DNA of 64,000 nucleotides from assembly GCF_000154465.1 (NCBI RefSeq), contig NZ_DS499577.1, forward strand, positions 680,013 to 744,012, read 5' to 3'. The position numbers were made by a program, and so were the translations under genes. The stretch is from Alistipes putredinis DSM 17216. GTDB lineage: Bacteria > Bacteroidota > Bacteroidia > Bacteroidales > Rikenellaceae. The number at the start of each line of letters is the position of its first letter. The stretch's first letter is position 1. The notes beneath the pieces are model-generated. The model was not told the DNA's origin, made no database searches, and saw only the letters and a program-made list of their open reading frames with translations. Below, piece after piece: positions 27,247 through 34,592 of the stretch.

Positions 27247-27292
27247 CGTGTTTTCGTCGGTTTTATGGGGCGTTCGTGACGATCGCCGCCGC

Positions 27293-28462
27293 TTATTTGT
27301 TCTTGAACGTATAGGTCAGTCCTACGCTCAACAGCAACTGGGTCTGGATGTCGTAGTTTTGCGCCCGGTTGTAGTAGAGCTGGAAATTGAACGTCGTGGA
27401 AAGGTATTTTGTTGCCTTGATGTCGATGGTATTTTCCCAGCGTACCGTCGGATGGATTTGCAGCATCGGTTTATCGCCGATTCCCTGTGCATCATCCCAG
27501 GCCTGGAGAGCTTTTTCGTAGGCGCTGACGCTGGTATATCTGTTTTTCATGTTCAAATTCGACATCCAGCCCATGAAGGAGAAGAGCGTGGTGCGGTAGC
27601 GGAAAATGCCCTTTTTGCCGAACGTCCGGTCGAAGTCGATCTGGATTGAGGAACCGCCCTCGTATTTCGAGGTTTTGTTCGCATTCGAAAGGCCGTAAGC
27701 CTGCCAGCCCGGTTTGTCGTCCCATCTGTTGCTGCGGACCTTGGCGCTTTCGACGAATACGGCGCTCAGGGCGATCGGCGAGAGGTTGATCTTGATCGGA
27801 AAACGCTCGAGGGGACAGGTGTAGGTGAAACCGCCCGATATGTCGAGGTAACCCGGCGACATAAAGGTACTTTTCCGATCGTCGGCCGTCTGCTGCGAGC
27901 GCGACACGTAACCGTTGGCGAACTGGCTGCGGAATTTGATGATCGAGCCGACCTGCCAACTCTTGTTGATGATGTAGGCGGGATTGGTCGAAATCTGAAA
28001 TTCGTCCTGGTTCTTGTACCAGGTGGCCTCGCTGGTCGTAGAGCCTCCGTCGCCGGCGACTTCGATATTCATCCGGTTGTAGCCGAACTTGGCATCGAAC
28101 TTGGTTTCGATGGTAAAGCGCTGTTTGGTAAAGGTGTGATGCAGGAAAAGCGTGGCGGCCAGACCGATCGAGTTATCGCCGCCCGAAGTTTCGATCCACG
28201 AATCGCTGTACGAGGCTACCGATCCGAGTATGCCGCCGCCGAATTCGAGGGTATTGCGCTCCTTGCGGATCGCGGCACGCTCGGCACGGTAGCGGGCGCG
28301 GCTGAAATAACTCTGTGCATCGACCGTCGTGGGGCGGACTTCGTTTTTGAGGATTCTTTCCGAGGGGTCGGTCTTGACTTCGTCGATCGTGATCTGTGCA
28401 GACACGGGATTGCTTATCGCCAGGGCGCAGAGGAGGGTTGAAAGCAGGTAAAATTGTTTCAT
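27293..28462 (-). CDS. DUF3078 outer-membrane beta-barrel protein
   Basis: A protein of about 389 residues with a signal peptide (MKQFYLLSTLLCALAISN, cleavage after SAQ) and alternating beta-strand patterns ending in aromatic-rich strands, typical of outer-membrane barrels. The GYLDISGGFTYTCPL and LSPIALSAVFV stretches fit DUF3078. The start is ATG 28462; a second Met two codons upstream (28468) is possible. It diverges from nfo; the roughly 95 bp between them contain a TACATTTG box near 28511 pointing towards nfo. Function unknown. Confidence 0.85.
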   Translation of the reverse strand: MKQFYLLSTLLCALAISNPVSAQITIDEVKTDPSERILKNEVRPTTVDAQSYFSRARYRAERAAIRKERNTLEFGGGILGSVASYSDSWIETSGGDNSIGLAATLFLHHTFTKQRFTIETKFDAKFGYNRMNIEVAGDGGSTTSEATWYKNQDEFQISTNPAYIINKSWQVGSIIKFRSQFANGYVSRSQQTADDRKSTFMSPGYLDISGGFTYTCPLERFPIKINLSPIALSAVFVESAKVRSNRWDDKPGWQAYGLSNANKTSKYEGGSSIQIDFDRTFGKKGIFRYRTTLFSFMGWMSNLNMKNRYTSVSAYEKALQAWDDAQGIGDKPMLQIHPTVRWENTIDIKATKYLSTTFNFQLYYNRAQNYDIQTQLLLSVGLTYTFKNK

Positions 28463-28556
28463 AAGCAACTAATTGATACAACAAATTTAGGGATTTCTCT
28501 ACAAAAATCGCTACATTTGTTAGCAAAACGATAAATAATAAGATAAAGCGAACAGT

Positions 28557-29402
28557 ATGAAATATTTCGGAGCACACGTAAGTGCTGCGGGCGGTCCTGA
28601 AAACGCCCCTTTGAATGCACATAAAATAGGAGCTACGGGCTTCGCCCTTTTTACCAAAAACCAGCGTCAGTGGAGCGCACCGCCCCTGACGCCGGCCCAG
28701 ATCGCGGCTTTCGGAGAGAATTGCCGGGCCGGGGGTTACGCGCCCCGGAGCATCCTGCCGCACGACAGTTACCTGATCAACCTGGGACATCCCGAGCGCG
28801 AAGGGCTCGAGAAGTCCCGGACGGCCTTCATCGACGAAATGAGCCGCTGCCAGGCCCTCGGCCTCGATCGTCTTAATTTCCATCCGGGCAGCCACCTGAA
28901 CCGAATTTCGACGGAGGAGTGCCTGGACCGCATCGCCGAGTCGATCAATATCGCCCTCGACCGCACGCAGGGCGTCACGGCCGTCATCGAGAACACGGCC
29001 GGACAAGGTTCCAACCTGGGATTCAGGTTCGAACACCTGGCGTATATCATCGACAAGGTCGAGGACAAGTCGCGCGTGGGTATCTGCATTGATACCTGTC
29101 ATGCGTTTACGGCCGGATACGACCTGCGTACCGCTGCGGCTTGCGATGCGACATTCTCCGAGCTGGATCGGATCGTCGGACTGAAATACCTGCGGGGGAT
29201 GCACCTGAACGATACGTTGAAGACGCTCGGCAGCCATGTCGATCGTCATGCTCCGCTGGGCGAGGGTGTGTTGGGGATCGAGTGTTTCCGGTACATCGCC
29301 CGCGACTCCCGCTTCGACGACATGCCGCTGATTCTCGAAACCCCCGACGAATCGCGTTGGGCGGAGGAGATCGCGGAATTAAAACGGTTTTCGGAAGAAT
29401 AG
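28557..29402 (+). CDS. nfo: Deoxyribonuclease IV (endonuclease IV)
   Basis: An AP endonuclease of base-excision repair, 281 residues with a TIM-barrel fold and three metal ions. The family patterns are intact: FGAHVSAAGG at the N-terminus, LNFHPGSHL, VIENTAGQG, GICIDTCHAFTAGYD, HLNDTLKTLGSHVDRHAPLGEG and a late ILETPDE. The last 26 codons are duplicated in block A at 24230. Length is normal and the reading frame intact. Confidence 0.96.
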   Translation: MKYFGAHVSAAGGPENAPLNAHKIGATGFALFTKNQRQWSAPPLTPAQIAAFGENCRAGGYAPRSILPHDSYLINLGHPEREGLEKSRTAFIDEMSRCQALGLDRLNFHPGSHLNRISTEECLDRIAESINIALDRTQGVTAVIENTAGQGSNLGFRFEHLAYIIDKVEDKSRVGICIDTCHAFTAGYDLRTAAACDATFSELDRIVGLKYLRGMHLNDTLKTLGSHVDRHAPLGEGVLGIECFRYIARDSRFDDMPLILETPDESRWAEEIAELKRFSEE

Positions 29403-29421
29403 TCGAACGGTTGCGATTCGC

Positions 29422-29451
29422 TTTCCGCCGAAACGGCTGTTTCGGCGGAAA
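29422..29451 (+). terminator. nfo terminator
   Basis: A 13-bp stem (29422-29434 with 29439-29451), a GGCT loop and TTTTTG after it. Compared with copy A, the C-G pair has become T-A, a compensatory change. Confidence 0.82.
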
Positions 29452-29477
29452 TTTTTGTGCGAATTTCCATCCGTAAG

Positions 29478-29509
29478 TTTGTAAATCAGAAGCGTATTCA
29501 GTATCTTTG
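29478..29509 (+). promoter_or_regulatory. Bacteroidota promoter, copy B
   Basis: TTTG at 29478-29481, 20 nt, then TATCTTTG at 29502-29509. It is the same arrangement as in copy A and lies immediately after the nfo terminator. Confidence 0.75.
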
Positions 29510-29518
29510 GATAGGAGT

Positions 29519-29794
29519 GTGAGTGTTTCCCGTTCCTTCGAACTTATAAATCCGCCTGCCATAAATATTTTAGCGGTCTTTTTACGGTATTTCCCGGCAT
29601 TCGAAGAGGGGGAGGCGTTCCGGAGTTGTATTCCGTCTGTGCGGGAGATTCAGGAAATAGCTTTCGGGTCGAAAAACAGCCGGGAAGCGGGTGGCTGGAT
29701 CATTCAATATGCGGGGCGTCACGGTTACAACGCAGAAACGATCAATCGTTTTTGGAATATATACACTATGATCGATAACGAAGATACTTATTAA
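29519..29794 (+). CDS. Hypothetical small protein upstream of lipoprotein (copy B)
   Basis: Counterpart of 24425-24700, with the same length and the same doubts about its start. Differences from copy A cluster at the C-terminus (NRFWNIYTMIDNEDTY here). It ends 15 bp before the lipoprotein start. Unknown function; could be non-coding leader. Confidence 0.4.
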   Translation: MSVSRSFELINPPAINILAVFLRYFPAFEEGEAFRSCIPSVREIQEIAFGSKNSREAGGWIIQYAGRHGYNAETINRFWNIYTMIDNEDTY

Positions 29795-29809
29795 AAACGA
29801 GGCCATATT

Positions 29810-30274
29810 ATGAAAAAGCGACTGTTATTATTTGCGATCCTGTTTTTCGGGTTGTGTGGTTGTGATAAGGACAACGGAGAGGATGTGGATCCGCCCGGAA
29901 TCGGCCACTTTGTCTGGGTGAATGCCAGCGATCATCGGATTACGATGACTGTGAACGGTCAGTTCGAAGATGAGATCATGTTGCCCGGAGAGCGTATTTC
30001 GAAAACGATGATCGGATTTATTGCTCTTCCACCATCACCTGATTTGTATGTAATGCATGGGATTGAAATTGTATTTGACGACGGGCCTTACGGCGGTGTT
30101 TTCACAAGACCGAAGGAGTATCCGGCGGCTCCTTACAATCCGTGTAATGAGAAGGAGTATGTATGGGAGGATATGCCGGTGGAAAACGATTTGTCCCATT
30201 GGGTTTGGACCTACACTTTCACCAATGCCGACTACGATGCGGCCGTAGCTCGCGGGCCGATGACGGAGCAGTAG
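29810..30274 (+). CDS. Small lipoprotein of unknown function (copy B)
   Basis: A 154-residue paralogue of the lipoprotein at 24726. The lipobox is GLCGC (Cys18), followed by DKDNGEDVDPPGIGHFVW. The central ERISKTMIGFIALPPSPD and the C-terminal 21 residues are shared with copy A, while the signal peptide and middle differ at many positions. No family recognised. Relaxed or diversifying change in a surface-exposed part would explain the pattern, but this is inference. Confidence 0.82.
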   Translation: MKKRLLLFAILFFGLCGCDKDNGEDVDPPGIGHFVWVNASDHRITMTVNGQFEDEIMLPGERISKTMIGFIALPPSPDLYVMHGIEIVFDDGPYGGVFTRPKEYPAAPYNPCNEKEYVWEDMPVENDLSHWVWTYTFTNADYDAAVARGPMTEQ

Positions 30275-30310
30275 CGTTTTGCTGAAACAGCGAAATCCTT
30301 CGAGTCGAAA

Positions 30311-30339
30311 TCCCCGGCGCAGATTCGCTGCGCCGGGGA
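30311..30339 (+). terminator. Hairpin after lipoprotein gene (copy B)
   Basis: TCCCCGGCGCAG pairs with CTGCGCCGGGGA. It carries the G-C form of the pair that is A-T in copy A. Confidence 0.75.
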
Positions 30340-30389
30340 TTTCTGTTGAATATTGCTTGTTTCGTTGGAGCGCTGCCGATAATTCGCCG

Positions 30390-31589
30390 TCAGATTCGGT
30401 CGAGGCATTCGCGGATCAGGCGGGCGCTGTCGCGCACTTCCTCCTCGGTGATCGTGAGCGGCGGCGAGATGCGGAACGCCGTATCGCAGTAGAGGAACCA
30501 GTCGCTCAGGATGCCCGCCTCCTTGAAGAGCTCCATCATACGGAACATCTTGGCCGACGAGCCCAGTTCGACGGCCAGCAGCAGGCCGCTGCGCCGGATT
30601 TCCACGACCTGCGGATGATCCGCCAGCAGCGATTCGTAGAGGACGCCTCTGCCTTCGACGTGTTCCACCGTGCCGGTTTCCAACAGATATTCGAGGGCCG
30701 CCAGTCCCGTTGCGCAGCAGACCGGATGTCCGCCGAAGGTGGTGATGTGCCCCAGGGTAGGGGCGGTTTGCAGCGTGTCCATGATCTCTTTGCGCGATAC
30801 GAAGGCTCCGAGAGGCATCCCGCCGCCGAAGGCTTTGGCCAGGCAGACGATGTCGGGTGTGACGCCGTACTTGCACATGGCGAACATTTCGCCCGTGCGT
30901 CCCATCCCGGTTTGAATTTCGTCGAAGACGAGCAGCGCACCCACCTCGTCGCAACGTCGCCGCAGGGCTTCGAGCCATCCGGGAACCGGGGGCCGTACGC
31001 CCGCTTCGCCCTGCACGGGTTCGACCACGACGCAGGCCGTGCGGCGGGTGATGAGTCGCAATTGGTCGAAATCGTTGAAGTCGATCGCCCGCACATCGGG
31101 CAGCAGAGGCCGGAACGCGCCCTTCCACTCCTCGCCTTCGGGCTCACCCATCAGGCTCATGGCTCCCTGCGTCGAACCGTGATAGGCCCGGCGCATCGAG
31201 ACCAGCTCCGTGCGGTGGGTGTATCGCTTGGCGAGCTTCAGGGCCCCTTCGATCGCTTCGGCGCCCGAATTGACGAAATAGACGCTCGAAAGTTCTCCCG
31301 GCAGCAGCTCGGCGATGCGTGCGGCGTACCGCACCTGCGGCCGCTCGATCATCTCGCCATAGACCATGATGTGCATGTAGTCGGCCGCCTGCCGCTGCAC
31401 GGCTTCCACCACGCGGGGATTGGCATGGCCGACGTTGCTGACCGAAACCCCCGCCACCAGATCGTAGTAGCGTTTGCCTTCGGGTGTATAGAAAAAAACG
31501 CCTTCTGCCCGCGCCACCTCGATCATCATGGGTTCGGGCGAGGTTTGGCCGACGTGGGCCAGGAACTGTTTGCGTAGTATCGTATTCAT
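30390..31589 (-). CDS. Class III (acetylornithine-type) aminotransferase
   Basis: A 399-residue PLP enzyme of aminotransferase class III. Visible are VNSGAEAIEGALKLAKRYT (cofactor-phosphate binding), RAYHGSTQGAMSL, VVEPVQGEAGV, the VFDEIQTGMGRTGEMFA signature with its Asp, and the PLP lysine in CLAKAFGGGMPLGAF. It resembles acetylornithine, succinyldiaminopimelate or ornithine aminotransferases; with no arg or dap genes nearby the substrate stays open. The start is ATG 31589 (MNTILRKQFL); the long open extension upstream lies inside the methyltransferase gene and is spurious. Confidence 0.9.
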   Translation of the reverse strand: MNTILRKQFLAHVGQTSPEPMMIEVARAEGVFFYTPEGKRYYDLVAGVSVSNVGHANPRVVEAVQRQAADYMHIMVYGEMIERPQVRYAARIAELLPGELSSVYFVNSGAEAIEGALKLAKRYTHRTELVSMRRAYHGSTQGAMSLMGEPEGEEWKGAFRPLLPDVRAIDFNDFDQLRLITRRTACVVVEPVQGEAGVRPPVPGWLEALRRRCDEVGALLVFDEIQTGMGRTGEMFAMCKYGVTPDIVCLAKAFGGGMPLGAFVSRKEIMDTLQTAPTLGHITTFGGHPVCCATGLAALEYLLETGTVEHVEGRGVLYESLLADHPQVVEIRRSGLLLAVELGSSAKMFRMMELFKEAGILSDWFLYCDTAFRISPPLTITEEEVRDSARLIRECLDRI

Positions 31590-31597
31590 CGTTTTCC

Positions 31598-32284
31598 TTA
31601 TTCTTCGGGATATTTGCGTCGGAGAATCGCTTCGGCGTCCCGCACCGAGGCGAAGGTCCAGCGATAGAGGATTTCGGCCCGTTTTCCGGCAGTCAGACGC
31701 CAGTCGGGAACCGTTTCCCGCATCCGGGACGAGAGCATGTAGATCAGAATGGCCGCCGAAGCCGATACATTGAGGCTCTCGACCATGCCGCACATCGGGA
31801 TACGGAGAAATTCGTCGGCCGCAGCGACGATCTCGTCCGAGATGCCGGCGTGCTCGGTGCCGAAGACCAGCACGAAGGGGGAAGCCGCGACATCGAACGT
31901 TTCGGGAGTCTTGTCTTCGCGGTGAGGCGTGGTCGCCACGATGCGATAACCCCGCCCTTTCAGGTCGGCGATCGCCTCGGCCGTAGTGCGGTGGCGGTGC
32001 AGGTCGATCCATTTGTCCGTGCCCCGCACGATATTGACGTTGGGGTTGAACTTGCAGCGGGTTTCGATCGTATGTATATCCTGCACGCCGAAGGCTTCGC
32101 AGTGGCGCACCAGCGCACTGGCGTTCTGGGCATGGTAGGTGTTCTCGGTGAGGATCGTCATGTAGCGCGTGCGGCTGTCGAGGGTGCGTTGCAACACCTG
32201 CCGCCGCTCTTCGGACATGAATTCCGAGAGGTAAGCCGTACGTTCCGCGTACCAGTCGAGGGGTTTATTTGCGGTATTTGTCAT
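31598..32284 (-). CDS. SpoU/TrmH-family RNA 2'-O-methyltransferase
   Basis: A 228-residue SPOUT methyltransferase that 2'-O-methylates RNA ribose using SAM. The three SpoU motifs are present: NASALVRHCEAFGVQDI, FVLVFGTEHAGIS and IPMCGMVESLNVSASAAI. The short N-terminal extension and overall length fit TrmH acting on tRNA G18, but substrate is not certain. It starts within the end of rsgA (20-bp overlap), so the two ribosome/tRNA maturation genes are coupled. Confidence 0.9.
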   Translation of the reverse strand: MTNTANKPLDWYAERTAYLSEFMSEERRQVLQRTLDSRTRYMTILTENTYHAQNASALVRHCEAFGVQDIHTIETRCKFNPNVNIVRGTDKWIDLHRHRTTAEAIADLKGRGYRIVATTPHREDKTPETFDVAASPFVLVFGTEHAGISDEIVAAADEFLRIPMCGMVESLNVSASAAILIYMLSSRMRETVPDWRLTAGKRAEILYRWTFASVRDAEAILRRKYPEE

Positions 32285-33194
32285 CGTCGTCGAGCATTTT
32301 CAGGTAACTTTCGTAGCGCTGCCAAGATATTTCGCCCCGTTCTACGGCTTCGCGCACGGCGCAGCCCGGTTCGTGGACATGGGTGCAATTGTAGAAGCGG
32401 CATTGGGGGGCCAGGCGCATCATCTCGGGGAAGTAGTGCCACAGCTCGGCATCGGCGATGTCGATCAGTCCGAAGCCCTTGATGCCGGGCGTGTCGATCA
32501 GGTAGCCGCCCGACGAAAGGGGGTACATCGTCGAGAAGGTCGTGGTGTGGCGCCCTTTGTGATGGCTTTCGGAGATGTCGCCCGTGCGGATGTCCAGCCC
32601 CGGCTCGACGGTTCCGGCCAGGGTCGATTTTCCCACTCCGGAGTTGCCGGCCAGCAGCGTGGTGTGTCCCTTCAGTAATTCCCGCACGGCTTCGATACCC
32701 GTGCCGTCGAGCGCCGAGACTTCGAGTACGGAGTACCCGGCGCTTTCATAGGTGGCTTTGAATGCGGCTACGGCTTCGGGATCCTGTGCCGCCAGGTCGG
32801 CTTTGGCCAGCAGAATCGTGACGGGTACGCGGTAGGCCTCGCAGGTTACCAGGAAGCGGTCGATGAACTCCGGAGCCGTCACGGGAGAGAACAGCGTCAC
32901 GACCAGCAGCGCTCGGTCGAGGTTGGCGGCGATGATGTGCGACTCTTTGGAGAGGTTCGAGGCCCTGCGAATGATGTAGTTGCGGCGCGGCACTACTTCG
33001 CAGATGACTCCGGCGTCCTCTTCGTCCCGTTCGCAGACGACCCGGTCGCCCACGACTACGGGGTTGGTCGAACGTACGCCTTTCAGACGCAGGCGTCCCC
33101 GGATACGGCACTTAACCGTTTCCCCGGCGTTCGTGCGGACGTCGTACCAGCTGCCCGTCGTGCGGATTACCGTTCCGGTGAATTGTCGCTCCAT
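32265..33194 (-). CDS. rsgA: Small ribosomal subunit biogenesis GTPase RsgA
   Basis: A circularly permuted GTPase for late 30S assembly, 309 residues. An N-terminal OB fold (about 1-70) precedes the permuted G domain with G4 LAKADL, G5, then G1 LLAGNSGVGKSTL and G3 DTPGIKGFG. A C-terminal zinc knuckle with CRFYNCTHVHEPGC follows. It overlaps cvpA by 28 bp upstream and trmH downstream. Confidence 0.96.
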   Translation of the reverse strand: MERQFTGTVIRTTGSWYDVRTNAGETVKCRIRGRLRLKGVRSTNPVVVGDRVVCERDEEDAGVICEVVPRRNYIIRRASNLSKESHIIAANLDRALLVVTLFSPVTAPEFIDRFLVTCEAYRVPVTILLAKADLAAQDPEAVAAFKATYESAGYSVLEVSALDGTGIEAVRELLKGHTTLLAGNSGVGKSTLAGTVEPGLDIRTGDISESHHKGRHTTTFSTMYPLSSGGYLIDTPGIKGFGLIDIADAELWHYFPEMMRLAPQCRFYNCTHVHEPGCAVREAVERGEISWQRYESYLKMLDDDDKYRK

Positions 33195-33694
33195 AATTCT
33201 TGTTCATCGATTGATACCTGCTCTTTGGCCCATTCGAGCAGCGGGAAGAGCGAATCCGCCAGACGGATCATCGGACGGTAGCATACCGACCGGTCGAGCG
33301 TCTTTTCCTCGGCCAGCGTATGGTCCTTGTTCAGAGATTCGAACGCCGAGAAGAGCAGCCCCAGGATCAGCAGCGTCTTGGCTGCGGATACCGCGACACC
33401 CAGCAGATGGTCCGGGATGCCGAAGCCTGCGAAATGAAACACCTTGCGCAACAGCCGTCCCACGATCGCCACCGCGATCAGTACGACCACGAAGACCGCC
33501 AGGAAACCGCCTGCCGTCGCGAACTCTTCGTCCAGATGCAGCAATGCGCCCGCTTCGGTACCGAAGCGGATGCCGAGCCATGCCCCCAGGACGATGCCTG
33601 CGAGCGAGCAGAGTTGCAGAATGAGCCCCTGCCGCCAGCCGTTGAATACGGCCCACAGCATCAGGAGTCCGACGATCAGGTCTATTACGCTCAT
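33167..33694 (-). CDS. CvpA-family membrane protein
   Basis: A 175-residue protein with four hydrophobic segments and the CvpA start MSVIDLIVGLLMLWAVFNGW. CvpA proteins are linked to colicin V production or envelope homeostasis in other species; the precise role here is unknown. The start is the Met at 33694; the open frame continues upstream to 33814 without family similarity. A promoter lies about 220 bp upstream. Confidence 0.88.
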   Translation of the reverse strand: MSVIDLIVGLLMLWAVFNGWRQGLILQLCSLAGIVLGAWLGIRFGTEAGALLHLDEEFATAGGFLAVFVVVLIAVAIVGRLLRKVFHFAGFGIPDHLLGVAVSAAKTLLILGLLFSAFESLNKDHTLAEEKTLDRSVCYRPMIRLADSLFPLLEWAKEQVSIDEQELWSDNSPER

Positions 33695-34223
33695 TTGGCT
33701 TGTGTCGTTTCGTTTATGCCGGTCGCATGCCTTCGCCGATATTACCTTTGTCCGGTGAAGGGTCCGGTATTCTTTTCGGAAGTACTTTGATCCGTTTTCA
33801 GACAACTTTCGCAAGTCGGTCCGAGCCGCGTTTTTCTTCTACAAAGATAGTGAAAGCCGGGAGAAAACGGGAACTTGTTCCCGGTTTTCCGAGGCGCATC
33901 CTATTTTCTGCAAAGATAGCGAAAGGTGAGAGCAGCGCCAAAACTTAATTTCCGGTTTTTCTGTTTCTGCGGGACCGGGATTGCAAGTGTTCCCGTTATC
34001 CGCTCCAACCGTCGGTTTTCGGTCCTTGTTCGAACGGTATTTTCCGTAAAGATACGGACAAAATGCGTATAATCGAAAATACCGATTTTTTTGATAGAGC
34101 GTCGGACTTGTAAAGATATGTATTTGGTGAAAGATTTTAAGAAACAGCGCCGCTCGGTTCTCCTCTGGTGGTTGGCTGTGTTGGATCGGTTCTAAATATA
34201 ATAAATATAGGTATTTATTCGCT
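33695..34223 (-). promoter_or_regulatory. Long leader with several -7-like boxes
   Basis: This region holds four copies of a box reading TATCTTTR-like on the minus strand (around 33842, 33911, 34052 and 34116). Only the one at 33911-33918 has a proper TTTG 20 nt upstream (33939-33942), making it the best cvpA promoter. The rest is AT-rich without an ORF I trust. Confidence 0.6.
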
Positions 34224-34442
34224 TTAACGGATAATGTCACGAAGATTGACGTTCAGTGCATTGCATATGATACACATGGTCTTTACCGTGAGGTTGGTGC
34301 GTCCGGATTCGATGCGGCTCATATTGGATCTTTCCATGTCGCAGCGGTATGCGAGTTCTTGTACAGTCATTTGTTTTTCTTTCCTTAACTCTCTGATTTT
34401 ATTCGAGATAAATTTTATCTCTTCCTGGTAGCTGATTGTCAT
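34224..34442 (-). CDS. Small XRE-family transcriptional regulator
   Basis: A 72-residue helix-turn-helix protein, almost only the HTH_3/Cro-CI domain: KIRELRKEKQMTVQELAYR, CDMERSNMSRIESGRTN and LTVKTMCIICNALNV. The start is the Met at 34442; the upstream open frame crosses the promoter of the divergent gene and is rejected. It diverges from a large surface lipoprotein gene with a perfect palindrome in between, so it is the natural candidate to control that gene. Confidence 0.88.
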   Translation of the reverse strand: MTISYQEEIKFISNKIRELRKEKQMTVQELAYRCDMERSNMSRIESGRTNLTVKTMCIICNALNVNLRDIIR

Positions 34443-34464
34443 TTTAACTTTTTCAATGAAAATT

Positions 34465-34495
34465 TTTGTCGTACAAATATTTATATATATATTTG
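34465..34495 (+). promoter_or_regulatory. Consensus Bacteroidota promoter for the large lipoprotein
   Basis: TTTG at 34465-34468, exactly 19 nt, then TATATTTG at 34488-34495, a full match to consensus. It lies about 100 bp before the start codon at 34593. Confidence 0.85.
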
Positions 34496-34501
34496 CACCG
34501 T

Positions 34502-34521
34502 GCGTATCATATATGATACGC
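34502..34521. promoter_or_regulatory. Perfect 20-bp palindrome, probable operator
   Basis: GCGTATCATATATGATACGC is fully self-complementary and begins 6 bp after the -7 box, covering the expected transcription start. A repressor bound here would block initiation. The divergent XRE gene is the likely binder. Confidence 0.75.
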
Positions 34522-34592
34522 TTTCGGAGAGTTAATACGCTCATAATAAAATATATATAGTATATGAACTCATTTCAAAACACTTATCAATT

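Larger units (their letters stand above)
29323..30344 (+). repeat. 1-kb duplicated block, copy B (source copy)
   Basis: Matches 24230-25254; see that entry for the contents. The junctions are sharp: identity begins at ATGCCGCTG inside nfo (29323) and ends at GGGGATTTCT (30344). Confidence 0.92.
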
